In this document: in pieces, positions 18,844-27,794 of the stretch
How positions within the stretch are numbered: position 1 is the first letter of the stretch
Layout of the letters: every line of letters begins with the position of its first letter
DNA from: Atriophallophorus winterbourni
Lineage: Eukaryota; Platyhelminthes; Trematoda; Plagiorchiida; Microphallidae
Reading direction: 5' to 3'
NCBI GenBank assembly: GCA_013407085.1
Contig: JACCGJ010000233.1
Location: 92,429 to 156,428 of the forward strand
DNA: 64,000 nucleotides
The notes under the pieces: generated by a model
What the model was told of the DNA's origin: nothing
The model's database searches: none
Seen by the model: only the letters and a program-made list of their open reading frames with translations
Made by a program: the position numbers and the translations under genes

Positions 18844-19037
18844 TGTTATGTTTTCTCAGTCACGGGAAAAACTCTAGATTCTCCAACAGACTGGTTCAGA
18901 CGGAAGCACGAGTGATTTGATTGGAAATGTATTGCTGAAGTACAAAAGCACCAATGGCAAGCTGAAAGAGGGAAAAAAGGTTTTATGTAAACTGTAAACT
19001 ATTACATAATGTACATTCGGAGGTTACCATCCTAACA
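18844..19037 (-). repeat. LTR of the minus-strand Gypsy element
   Basis: 194 bp on the minus strand, beginning TGTTAGGATGG and ending AAAACATAACA. It shares most of its length with the plus-strand LTR at 20470-20649 and its 3' part with 19038-19135. This agreement supports the boundaries. Confidence 0.75.
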
Positions 19038-19139
19038 GTACTTCAACAATAAACTTCCATTCAAATCACTCGTGATTCCGTCTGAACCAGTCTGTTGGAG
19101 AATCTAGAGTTTTTCCCGTGACGGAAACCATAACAATTT

Positions 19140-19150
19140 TGGCGACGCGG
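19140..19150 (+). other. Probable primer-binding site of the plus-strand Gypsy derivative
   Basis: TGGCGACGCGG starts four bases after the LTR end TAACA (19131-19135) and precedes the gag ATG at 19167. Confidence 0.5.
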
Positions 19151-19166
19151 TATTACTGAACTCACA

Positions 19167-19817
19167 ATGTCTATACCAGTAGAAAATGTAACAAAGCTTC
19201 TTCGCGATCAACAGGCGCTGTTTGAACAAAGTCAAATGCGCATGATCGAATTACTCACACGTCGTCTTAACTCTATAGGAACGGTTGGACCGTCTCATGT
19301 GCAGTCTGAAACAATAGATTCTGTCTCTGCTACCATCACTGAGTTACGAACCTTCATCTGGACAAACATTCAATGCCTGGTACAATCGCTGGGAGGACAC
19401 CTTTCAGCATGAGCTCAGCAGCTACGGTCCAGCTTGCAAAGCTCCTTTGCTGGTCAGGAAGCTTGCACGGTTGAACACGAACGTTTTACCAATTTTATCT
19501 TACCGAAACAACCCAAAGATATCACCTTTGGGGAAACGGTAGCTCAGCTCCGTGAAATATTTGGCGACTACGCTTCATTATTCAATCTTCGATACAACTG
19601 TCTGAAGTTATTCAAGACAGCTGCCGACGACTATGTCACATTTGCAGGAATCGTCAACCGAGAGTGTGAAAGGTTCCAGTTGAAATCACTGACCGAAGCT
19701 CAGTTCAAATACCTCATATTTGTTGCTGGTCACTCATCTCACAATATGAGTGTTCAAAATCTAACCATTGAATGTCAACGTCTGGTAAATCTTAAGCACG
19801 ATACTGCGATGGTGTAG
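19167..19817 (+). pseudogene. Gypsy gag, two frames
   Basis: Starts MSIPVENVTKLLRDQQALFE with a short helical N-terminus, stops at 19412, and continues in another frame from about 19434. That part reads LPKQPKDITFGETVAQLREI, FGDYASLFNLRYNCLKLFK and ECQRLVNLKHD, a Ty3/Gypsy capsid domain seen in flatworm elements. At least one frameshift separates the halves. Confidence 0.78.
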
Positions 19818-20240
19818 CAATCAGCTCAGCCATCAACTTTGGTCCAGAAGGTGAAACAAACCTCAGTCACACATTCAAAAAAGCCCCCGACACCATGTTG
19901 GTCGTGTGGTTAATGGCATTTCAAACGGTTTTGTTGATTTAAAAAGCACCAATGCCAGACATGAAATCCCAGAGGTCACAAGTAAGGATTCTGTCCTCCG
20001 AACAGTAATGATGATAAGAAGATTCGTCATCCACGAAAACGGATTTTACAAAAGTCTACATTTTCAAAGCGTCCTCAGTCTAAATCAGTGTACGCTACCA
20101 TTAAAATTGATTTCGAATCTCGCCGACGGTTCATCACCATAAGTATAAATCAGACGCCAGTACGCCTGCAGTTGGATGCTGCCTCTGACATAACTATAAT
20201 CTGACACGCTACTTGTGATCTTATCGGACGACCCACCGTA
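19818..20240 (+). pseudogene. Gypsy gag end and protease start
   Basis: Degenerate to about 20100. Then a frame reads SRRRFITISINQTPVRLQL and DAASDITII before a TGA. This is the retroviral-type protease flap and active site; DAAS stands where D(T/S)G or DTAS is usual. The SINE-A copy follows directly. Confidence 0.65.
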
Positions 20241-20244
20241 TGCG

Positions 20245-20469
20245 CGGATGTACTTTGTGCGGCTAACGCCGTGCTAAATTGCTTGGCCAACGGTAGTGAG
20301 CTGAATGCTGAAACAGACTGGTGTCTGACTACGACTTCCTGTTCTTTTTTCTTCCTTATATCTGCCTAGGCCTGGGCGACCTGACAGTATATTAGCCCAC
20401 GTGCAGTCCTTGGCTGTGCGTCACTTTGCCTGGATCAGGCTTGTGATTTCATACATACATACATACATA
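20245..20469 (+). repeat. SINE-A copy, full length with CATA tail
   Basis: Starts CGGATGTAC and ends in four to five CATA units joined directly to the Gypsy LTR. The first ~14 bases expected of that LTR are missing at the junction. Confidence 0.85.
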
Positions 20470-20649
20470 CCTCCAAATGTACATTAAGTAATAGTTGACA
20501 GTTTACATAAAACCTCTTTACCCTTTTTAAGCTTGCCATTGCTGCTTTTGCACTTGAACAATAAACTTTCATTCAAATCAATCGTGCTTTCGTCTGAACC
20601 AGTCTGTTTGCGAATCTAGAGTTTTTCCCGTGATTTTGAAAACATAACA
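20470..20649 (+). repeat. 3' LTR of the plus-strand Gypsy derivative
   Basis: Matches the LTR at 18844-19037 over nearly its whole length, includes an AATAAA polyadenylation signal, and ends AACATAACA. Confidence 0.75.
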
Positions 20650-20689
20650 TAATGGAAAACAGGGACAGCGAAATATCATCACATTCGGC

Positions 20690-21290
20690 AAGCCAGATCT
20701 TTTCGTAATAGAATCTATAGTAGCGACGTAGTCATCAAAAAACACTTCGCTGGTTAGGCCATCTACAGCGAATGGGAATTCATCGTTTTCCTAACGCCGT
20801 TTTTTTGCCACTCCTAACTCGGAATGGTGTAGTTGTAAGCCTGGCCAGGCTCCAGTAGAAGAAATCTTTCCCTGTTAAACTAGCTGCAGTTGGTGCGACC
20901 GATCTCCCAGGCTAGGGACCTAGAGATCAGAATTCGCAGTGTCTTCTTATCCTTAGTGATATTTTTCGAAATCTTGTTCAGTGGCGGTCTTGTTGTAGAC
21001 ATGTTGTTAGGGTTTGTTTAATCTTGTATGTTGTCAAGTGAAGTAATGAGGAAAGCTTGTTATGATGCGTGACAGTGAACGCCGCAAGGATGCTGTCATG
21101 CTGATGTCGCTCCTCTCGTTCACGACACTTGATTGAATGCATGTTTGAGTGGAGGTGTAGGCACCTCATCCTAGTGTGTCTGTGCCTAATCTTTTATAGT
21201 TTTACTAGATTTTTGGTCCCACTTTATCTCCTTTTTTTAAATTTTCACGATATTATGGTTGTATAGCAGTTAAGAACTTGGTCCTTGTTT
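20690..21290 (+). mobile_element. LINE-B 3' end
   Basis: Shares GGTGCGACCGATCTCCCAGG, GATCAGAATTCGCAGTGTCT and ACGATATTATGGTTGTATAG-type blocks with 25380-25760. There they lie downstream of an RT gene, so this is the C-terminal coding remnant and 3' UTR of a second copy. Confidence 0.7.
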
Positions 21291-21860
21291 CCGAGTCCAG
21301 CTTTGGGCCTGCACGAGTGGCTCTCCGAGCCCGGCGGAACTGCTTCTACCAACAGGAGAAGGTGCGAGGTCGTGTGACTGGCGCCTGAAAACCAGTTTGC
21401 TTCGGGCAGATGTAGCTCGTTAGCCTGGGAGTGCATTTCATCTAAGTGAAGGAAAACCCTGATTTTAAACCTCCGCTGCCTTGCGGGATACCCTATAGCG
21501 GGAAAGGCTTCGGGAGAAAACCCTGAGGAAAAACCTGGAACAGAGTCTGGTAGACCGTTAGTTGGTGCACACCACCTCTTTTTGGCAACTCCCTGCTGCC
21601 TTGCAGGTTGCACAGTATGTTGTGCGATGGCTTGAGAAGCTGACTCGAACAAACGCCAAGTGGTGCTGAGGACGCCGCTTTGTACCCCAATTCCCAAGAA
21701 TCTTCATTTAAGCCGACTCATCCTCCAGGAGGAGATAGTCGCACACAAGTACAAGTACCGGTGTAATGCTGTCAATGATGATGCCCATCTCATGATATAC
21801 GATTGCCCGTTGCTGGTTTTGCTGTCGATCGTATGGATCGGCTTATGTAGCAGCCGCTGA
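21291..21860 (+). repeat. LINE 5'-leader-like block
   Basis: Contains GGCGGAACTGCTTCTACCAA and CTTCGGGCAGATGTAGCTCG, matching the minus-strand block at 4910-5177 over about 250 bp. Near 21758-21785 it joins TGTAATGCTGTCAATGATGA, the 3' tail seen at the end of LINE-B copies. No coding potential is seen. Confidence 0.6.
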
Positions 21861-21960
21861 TTGTTGATATCGATCTTACGATCTTTGTTACTTTTTGTGA
21901 ATCTGAAAATAGTTGTTGAACTGTTTCAATGCATGCGGCTCATAATCGTAATATCCATAC

Positions 21961-21990
21961 CTGATGAGTGCGAATAACACCAAACCGGTC
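21961..21990 (+). ncRNA. Hammerhead-like motif
   Basis: CTGATGA core, stem II GTG/CAC, then CAAA where the consensus is GAAA, then ACCGGTC forming a short stem III and the GUC cleavage triplet. Flanks GTA and TAC pair for 3 bp as stem I. Close to the motif at 38192-38221. The G-to-C change in the core should reduce or abolish cleavage. Confidence 0.35.
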
Positions 21991-22121
21991 GTAGAGTTTA
22001 TGTGACTGAACTGCGCGAAAATACGGATTTTTATTTACGCTTCTGCTTGTCTTCCTTTATATGATCTTCAATCAATTATACTATAGCTGTAATACTGTTC
22101 CTCTACTACTATTTTTCCCAG

Positions 22122-22434
22122 GCTACAATGGCTGTCGACTTGCCTGAGGCTAAACCCGACACGATACAAGAGATTTTCACCGACAAATTTCAATACATCA
22201 ATTTAGACCACTACAATATTTATCACTTTGAAGAGCTAGCGATTGATGACCGACGCTATCAGTTTCGCCTTTCAACCAAAGGAGATTTGATGACAATAGT
22301 GACGCAAATTGCTGGACGCGCTGTACTGCTGGTCTCAGTGTGGACCGGGATGGATTACGAGAAACGATTAAAAGAAATTCATGATCACATTCTAGATTTG
22401 GAGAAGTCGGGCTCGCTTCCGCCGGATTTTCGAG
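22122..22434 (+). CDS. Host exon of unknown family, start-codon exon
   Basis: A good acceptor (pyrimidine run, then CCCAG at 22117-22121) precedes GCTACAATG. The exon runs from M at 22128 through 102 residues to a GTAATT donor at 22435. The protein stretch (EIFTDKFQYINLDHYNIYHF, RRYQFRLSTKGDLMTIV, KRLKEIHDHILDLEKSG) has normal amino-acid composition and no stops, unlike the transposon relics around it. I do not recognise the family. The exon ends in phase 1; the next phase-compatible exon found is 34926-35068, with which it would form a Glu codon. Confidence 0.6.
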
Positions 22435-22564
22435 GTAATTTTACACCCAATTTGGTCGTTTGTACCTCGGTTTTGTTTATCGAGTGCTTTTTACCATTCG
22501 TTCGCTGATTTCTCGAGTTTAGATTCAACTTTTCTATGTTTCTCATACAAATTAATATTATGGT

Positions 22565-24170
22565 TTTTGGCTTCCTTCGGTTGATGTCGACCATGGATAT
22601 ACATCACAGACGCATAAGGATTTTATGCACAGCAGCGTTTCAACTGACTAACAGTCTGATTCTGGATAAATAATCTCTCCCGCAATAATCAGTACTCGAC
22701 CGATCACTGGCATTTGCGCGCTGCCGGCACGAACTACATTTCACAACTCAGAACAGTTTTTGCCCTTTCTCAGCTTTGAGATGACGCTCCACACACTACC
22801 TCCAAAAAAGCAGGTAAGAGAAAGTTCTTCCCAACTGGTAGCATCAATATCTAGAGCTCGAAGGTCGACTTCCCAATTTTAACTCCATTGTGCAGATCTT
22901 TTACAATACCACAATTTTCCATTCTGCCGTTGTAGAGTGGACATGCTCTGTAGACCAGTTCTAGAAAGCACTTCTGCATTTGTTGATTTGTTCATCCACA
23001 TTACGTTCAAGATGCGACGGACGCTCCTTGAATGGAAAGCATTGAGCTTCCGTTCGTGTTTTGCGTGGATTGTCCATGTTTCGTTGCCATGCTGTAAAGC
23101 ATTTAGTACGCACGCGCTTTATTCCATCATCTTTGTCTTCACCGTCAGCTTGCAATTGACCCAAACACGAGAGTTCAACCGGGACAGGATGGCAGCTGCT
23201 CTGTCAGTTCGCTAACCAATCTCAGTTTCTAGCCCTTTGTTATCTGCAGTAGTTCAACCATGTGTTGGCCTCCTTCGATCGATGTCGACCATGGATGTAC
23301 AGCACAATCGCGTGAATGTTCAAGTTTTGCAGCTTTTAGAGTGACTAAACAGTCCGGTTCAAGCTGACAGTTTTCAACAGTGATGTTGGTAGGCGAAAAC
23401 ACCCCTTGACCTAAGATTTTTTCTTACTGATCGTAAACCCAAAGTCTTTGTATGGCGACGAAAAGTAGTCCGTTTGCCACTGGAACTGCTCTTGGTAGTA
23501 AGCAATGAAGGCTGCATCGTCGGCAAACAGTAGGTTAATGCCTTCTCTTATCCTCCTAAAGCGTCCTCTATCAGTAGGGACCTTAAAATGCCGCACAGCG
23601 CGGGAGAAAGACCAGATCCTTGTTAGAAGCCTCGGTGAATTTCAAAGGGTTCTGAACTGCAAACATTAAAATGTACTGAGCTCTTCATGCCAAAAATGGA
23701 ATGCAATAACGATTTTGAGCAGTTTTAGAGGGCAGCCTATAACATCAAGCATTTTGAAAAGACCCTCCCTGCTGACGTTGCCGAATGCCTTCGTTAAATC
23801 AATAAAAGCAGCATATAATGGCATACACTGTTCCTGACACTTTTCTTGGAGTTTTCTCGGGAATAAGATCACGTCTACGTCTGATCTTACCCACTGAGAT
23901 TCGGAATAAACTCCATCAGCTAATTCCTGTAGCCGCATCTGTAAAACTTCATCAAGCAATTTGCCTACAACATTTAGAATAAAAATTAATCGGTAATCGT
24001 TGCAGTAATCTCAATCACCCCTAATCTTAGCGTGATAATCTTGGTGTCTCGCTTCTCTTGTGGGACACACTCATCCTGCTAGCACCGAAGAAGCCTTTGA
24101 TATAGTGGTTGTAATATAGCTGTTCTACCGTGTTAGATGCGTTCAGGTGGAATTCCGTCGTCACCAGGAG
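22565..24170 (-). mobile_element. RTE-like LINE (RTE-A), two overlapping broken copies
   Basis: On the minus strand, RT remnants include MLDEVLQMRLQELADGVYSE and YAAFIDLTKAFGNVSREGLF (23959-23666), and INLLFADDAAFIAYYQEQFQ (23560-23500) with the catalytic FADD. The C-terminal part lies at 23164-22961. The 3' block TCGACCATGGATGTACA-type occurs twice (22588-22680 and 23281-23375), so two truncated copies overlap or one insertion interrupts another. Frames are broken throughout. Confidence 0.75.
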
Positions 24171-24232
24171 CCTTTCCGCTGGCTAAGTGGCCGATGGTTC
24201 TTTTTGGCTCATCAATTGTAATATGTATGGTG

Positions 24233-24282
24233 CATGAAATCACAAACCTGTTCCAGGCAAAGTGTCACACAGTCGGCCGATA
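24233..24282 (-). repeat. SINE-A tail fragment
   Basis: Only the CACAAACCTGTTCCAGGCAA block and about 30 bases more. It lies tail to head with the plus-strand copy that follows. Confidence 0.65.
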
Positions 24283-24330
24283 GAAACGCATTATTCAATA
24301 CCTTATTGCTTGAGCAGCACTTATGTGCTC

Positions 24331-24564
24331 GTGCAGTACTTATGTGCTATGCGTCTAACCCCGTGCTAAATTGATTGGCGAACGGCAGTTAGCTGCATGC
24401 TGAAGCACACTGGTGTCTCACTACCATCTATATTCTCTGTTTCCTTTCTCATATCTGTCTAGGCCTGTGCAACCTGATAGTATCTTCGCCCACGTGCGTC
24501 TCTGACTGTGCGGCACTTGGCCTTGATCAGGCTTGTGCTTTCATACATACATACATACATACAT
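24331..24564 (+). repeat. SINE-A copy, nearly full length with CATA tail
   Basis: All blocks are present, ending in six CATA-type units. Confidence 0.85.
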
Positions 24565-24677
24565 GCATATTACTCAAAGATGTCCCGCAAAAGTACGTTA
24601 ACATATTTCTGGCGCTTTATTCCTATAATTCTAGGTGCGTTGCCGGGTGGCACTTTTTCATTTTTAAATGATTGTGT

Positions 24678-24698
24678 AAATATATATATATATATAGC
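24678..24698. repeat. AT microsatellite
   Basis: Run of alternating A and T at the 5' edge of LINE-B. Confidence 0.8.
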
Positions 24699-25094
24699 GT
24701 GTCAGTCAACTTTCCTACGGTTAGTGTTGTCCGACAAGGGTGTTCAATTTCTCTACTTTTGTTCAATTTTGTAATTCTCACTATAATCGATGCATGTAAT
24801 GCTGGCGCACCGACACCGAGCATTGAGATCAGCCGCGACAAGAGAGTTTTTGATATATATTATACCGACGACGTAGTTCTACTCTTCGATTCCTATACGA
24901 TTGCTCACTCTACTTTAGATCGACTATGTAGTATCATACCGCCCTTCGGTATGAGCTTTGCATCTTCCAAGTACAAAATTCTGTTACAGGATCTTGATCG
25001 GACCGAAACAGCGCCAAGCGTCAATAATGAGGAGCTTGCTACTCTAGACTATTTTACCTATTTAGGTAGTTGCGTTGCTAGCAACGCTTGTTGA
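24699..25094 (+). pseudogene. LINE-B reverse transcriptase fragment
   Basis: Reads VSVVRQGCSISLLLFNFVIL (motif B), then DIYYTDDVVLLFDS, where active enzymes have YADD. It continues with FGMSFASSKYKILLQDLD and LATLDYFTYLGSCV, the palm/thumb region of RTE/SR2-like flatworm enzymes. The A-to-T change in the catalytic motif and the stop at 25092-25094 mark it as inactive. Confidence 0.82.
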
Positions 25095-25775
25095 AATAAT
25101 GAGATCTCAGCTCGCATTTCCAGAGCTACGGCGGCTTTTCGTAACTTGGGTCATCTGTGGCGTCAAACAAGTTTGTCTCCAAAACTCAAGGGTAGAGTCT
25201 ACAAAGTTACAGTACGTGCGGTTTTACTGTAGCGATGTGAAACCTGGACACTGGGAAAGGAAGAAATAAGACCTCTGTAGGTTTTTCACAACCGCTGTTA
25301 GCGCACCATCGCTGGAGTTACTTGGCACCATCGGATACATAACGCAACTGTGAGTAATAGAATTTTCCGTCATCGAAGAACAATTTATCGTACTCAGACT
25401 TCGCTGGTTAGGCCACGTACTGCGAATGGGAAATCATCGTTTTCCTAACTTGGTTTTTTGTCACTCCTAACTCGAAATGGTGTAGTTGTAAAGCTGGTCA
25501 GGCTCAAGTAGATAAAAGTTTTGACTGTTAAACTAGCTGCGGTTGGTGCGACCGATCTCCCAGGTTGGGGTCCAAGAGATCAGAATTCGCAGTGTCTTCT
25601 TACCCTTAGTGATATTTTTCGAAATCGTGTTCAGTGGCGGTCTTGCTGTAGACATCTTGTTGGAGTGTTTGCTTAATCTTTTTTGTCCCCACCCTTCCCA
25701 TTTTTTTAATTTTCACGATATCATGGTTGTATGGCAGTTAAGCACTTGGTCCTTGTTACCGGTATAATGCTGTCA
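24699..25775 (+). mobile_element. LINE-B, 5'-truncated RT and 3' end
   Basis: Insertion begins inside RT and runs to the 3' tail TATAATGCTGTCAATGATGA (25762-25781). The sequence after 25094 still reads as RT C-terminus in changing frames (for example AFRNLGHLW and VYKVTVRAVL traces). The downstream 3' block is shared with 20690-21290. Confidence 0.78.
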
Positions 25776-25787
25776 ATGATGATAATT

Positions 25788-25942
25788 GCGCACAGTCAAT
25801 GACTGCATATGAGCTAAAGTTACCTAGTTCTAGACAGATATATGAAAGGAAAATAGCAAAGGCAGTGAGACTCCAACGTGTTTTCGCATGCAGCTCACTA
25901 CTTCTGGCACAGCACAGAAATGCTGCATAATTGCACATCCGT
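25788..25942 (-). repeat. SINE-A copy, tail missing
   Basis: Diverged copy running from the CACAGTCAATGACTGCATAT block to TTGCACATCC. It lies next to the LINE-B 3' end. Confidence 0.7.
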
Positions 25943-26089
25943 GCTCATCAAGGGTAGTAGAAATGTCTGATGTTCAATGGTTGTTAAATGGTGGATTAGA
26001 CCGGATAAGTGCTCGAACTTGACAATCGGGTTATCATATCGCCAATTAATGAGTGCTGTTTTAAGCTTTTTTGGACTAACGGCTGTTTT

Positions 26090-26700
26090 GATACCACCAT
26101 ACATGCCTTGAAAATTACCAGTATCAGCAGCTTATGGATACCGAAGCTAATTACTTTCTAATAGTCTAGTGGACCCTATTCCTAACGGTTCTAATAAGCT
26201 GTAAGTTTTATTTTATTGGCATTCGTTTGAACTCCAAAAATTTGAACTTTTCTCACCTAGGATAGCGATAATGATGAAAACCTTGGCTTCGAACCATAAG
26301 CGACTCAACATATGCAGTTTTTAAGCGATTCTCAGTTTAGCTGCTGAATCTAGTGGGGTTATTTTGCTGAACTCGTTTGTGAAAGCTTGTCGGTGTCGCA
26401 GTTTGTATTCTGGTATGATCTTGTGAGGTCTGCGTTTTTTTATATTTGCTCGCTTAACGAGAATAAGATCAAGCTGGTGTCCAGGCTTCGACCGAGGATG
26501 TTTCGAAGAGTTACAAGCACTGAACTGTGTGTATAGTTCTAAAAGGCGTTGTCTATTTTCGTTTTTCTTCCTACCTTGAACTTTCCTAGACAGTTTGGCT
26601 AAGACTCGTGATCTGCACCAACTCTGACATTGAAAGGACTGCCGCGAGACGATAAATAGCATCTTTTCTAGCAGGGCTCTGAAAGAGTGTCGGCGTTTAA
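26090..26700 (-). mobile_element. RTE-A fragment, endonuclease/linker part
   Basis: The minus-strand frame around 26580-26400 reads NENRQRLLELYTQF and HPRSKPGHQLDLILVKRANI, matching the distal endonuclease region of RTE-like LINEs (a family with R-S-K-x-x-H-x-I/L-D-x-V/I). The end at 26090-26240 resembles 51790-51960. No RT is attached. Confidence 0.6.
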
Positions 26701-26819
26701 ACCCGCACTAACGTAATTATACCGTACTGCGCTTCCGATTTAGAGTCGAACTCCACTCTGCTTGGTTCTGCTACTTTTATTAGTTTGTTTCGCACACCAA
26801 ACCCAACTTCATGTAGTCA

Positions 26820-27125
26820 AGACTTGTCAGAACACGTTTTTAAAAAATGTGTGATCTTTTTATTTTAACTTACTGGTGTCTGGTAGCCACGTCGACTTTC
26901 AGCCTAGTCTATTGTGAAGCCTAGAAGATGAATATCATACAAATATTTCGTTCACAACATTTGATTGATTGAATGTTTCATTCTGGATGTTTTCAATTCA
27001 TCTTAACGTGTCTACGCTTAATCTTCTATATGTTCACAAGCTTTTTAGTTCCCACTCTTCCACATCTTTTTAGAATTTTAACGCGACATGTTTGAATGCT
27101 AGTCAAGCGCTCGGTTCATGAAACC
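26820..27125 (+). mobile_element. LINE-B-like 3' UTR fragment
   Basis: Noncoding. TTCATTCTGGATGTTTTCAA and GTCTACGCTTAATCTTCTAT blocks resemble 21120-21230. It is followed directly by a SINE-A fragment. Confidence 0.5.
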
Positions 27126-27216
27126 GGACAATATCCTAGCCCATATGCAGTATATGACTGTGTGGCTCTTTGCCTGGATCCGGCTTTTGATTTCATGCAT
27201 ACACCCACCCACCAAT
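27126..27216 (+). repeat. SINE-A 3' fragment
   Basis: Contains TTTGCCTGGATCCGGCTTTT and a degenerate CATA/CACC tail. Confidence 0.65.
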
Positions 27217-27794
27217 GAATTACTATCCATGAAGATGATGATTATGATGACGAAATATTTAATAGCCTTCTCCATTGAACGGTTATGCTATTCGAGATGG
27301 TTGGTGCATGGTTGTTGTCGGCAACAATAAGCGATACTACATCTGCCCATGATTTGTTTCCACATTATCATTCGTCCTCTATACCAATACATGGGCTCAC
27401 GCGATGCATGCATAACTATCACGCAATAAAGAGGTGCAGGATTCTAATTTACATTTATTTCAAAAAACTTTTCGTTGTATCAAATTTCGGAAACAGTTCA
27501 AACTCTGGATACCGTGACGACTGTTCCTGTCTTCTGTCTCTGCTTTTATTCGTTGACTGGGTTAAGTGTTAAAAGAATTATCCACTAAGTACCAGCTGCG
27601 AACACATGTCAAGAAGCGTTTGATATTTACAGTTTGTGGAATTTACAAAAGAAACCGACGTAACACGCAGTGAAATTAGGTTGAAGTCAACTGGGTTGTT
27701 TCGTCTACCTTATTTGTGCTACATGCTGGTGATGCGATTAGTCTATGTCCATAAACGGGGAGCAGAGTTCAAAAAACAACTGTTGTTGTTGGTC
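27217..27794. other. No recognised gene
   Basis: Only short frames; no exon-like or repeat signal that I can name. Confidence 0.4.

Larger units (their letters stand above)
14681..19037 (-). mobile_element. Ty3/Gypsy element broken by three nested insertions
   Basis: Minus strand. 5' LTR (19037-18844), primer-binding site, gag (from ~18610), zinc knuckle (~18100-17990), protease (~17850-17700), RT (17246-16800), RNase H, and integrase to 14696. Inserted into it are a SINE-A copy in the leader (18611-18832), a CR1-like 3' fragment (15446-15882) and a foldback element (15018-15309). The three integrase catalytic residues end up on three separate pieces. Many stops and frameshifts show that the host element is old. 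The 3' LTR is not found. Confidence 0.85.
19038..20649 (+). mobile_element. Small Ty3/Gypsy derivative: LTR part, gag, protease, SINE, LTR
   Basis: A 5'-truncated LTR (19038-19135) and PBS (19140-19150) are followed by gag (19167-19817), a protease start (~20110-20240), a SINE-A copy and a second LTR (20470-20649). RT, RNase H and integrase are missing. LTR sequence is close to that of the neighbouring minus-strand element, but the gag differs. It may be an internal-deletion copy or two copies joined at the SINE. Confidence 0.75.

Noticed and set aside
27118..27330. Small frames containing LTVRHFAWIRLVLSYIHTYIH-like peptides (also 3209, 24508, 43635)
   Set aside because: They are translations of SINE-A and its CATA tail, not genes. 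Such peptides recur in automatic annotations of repeat-rich genomes.
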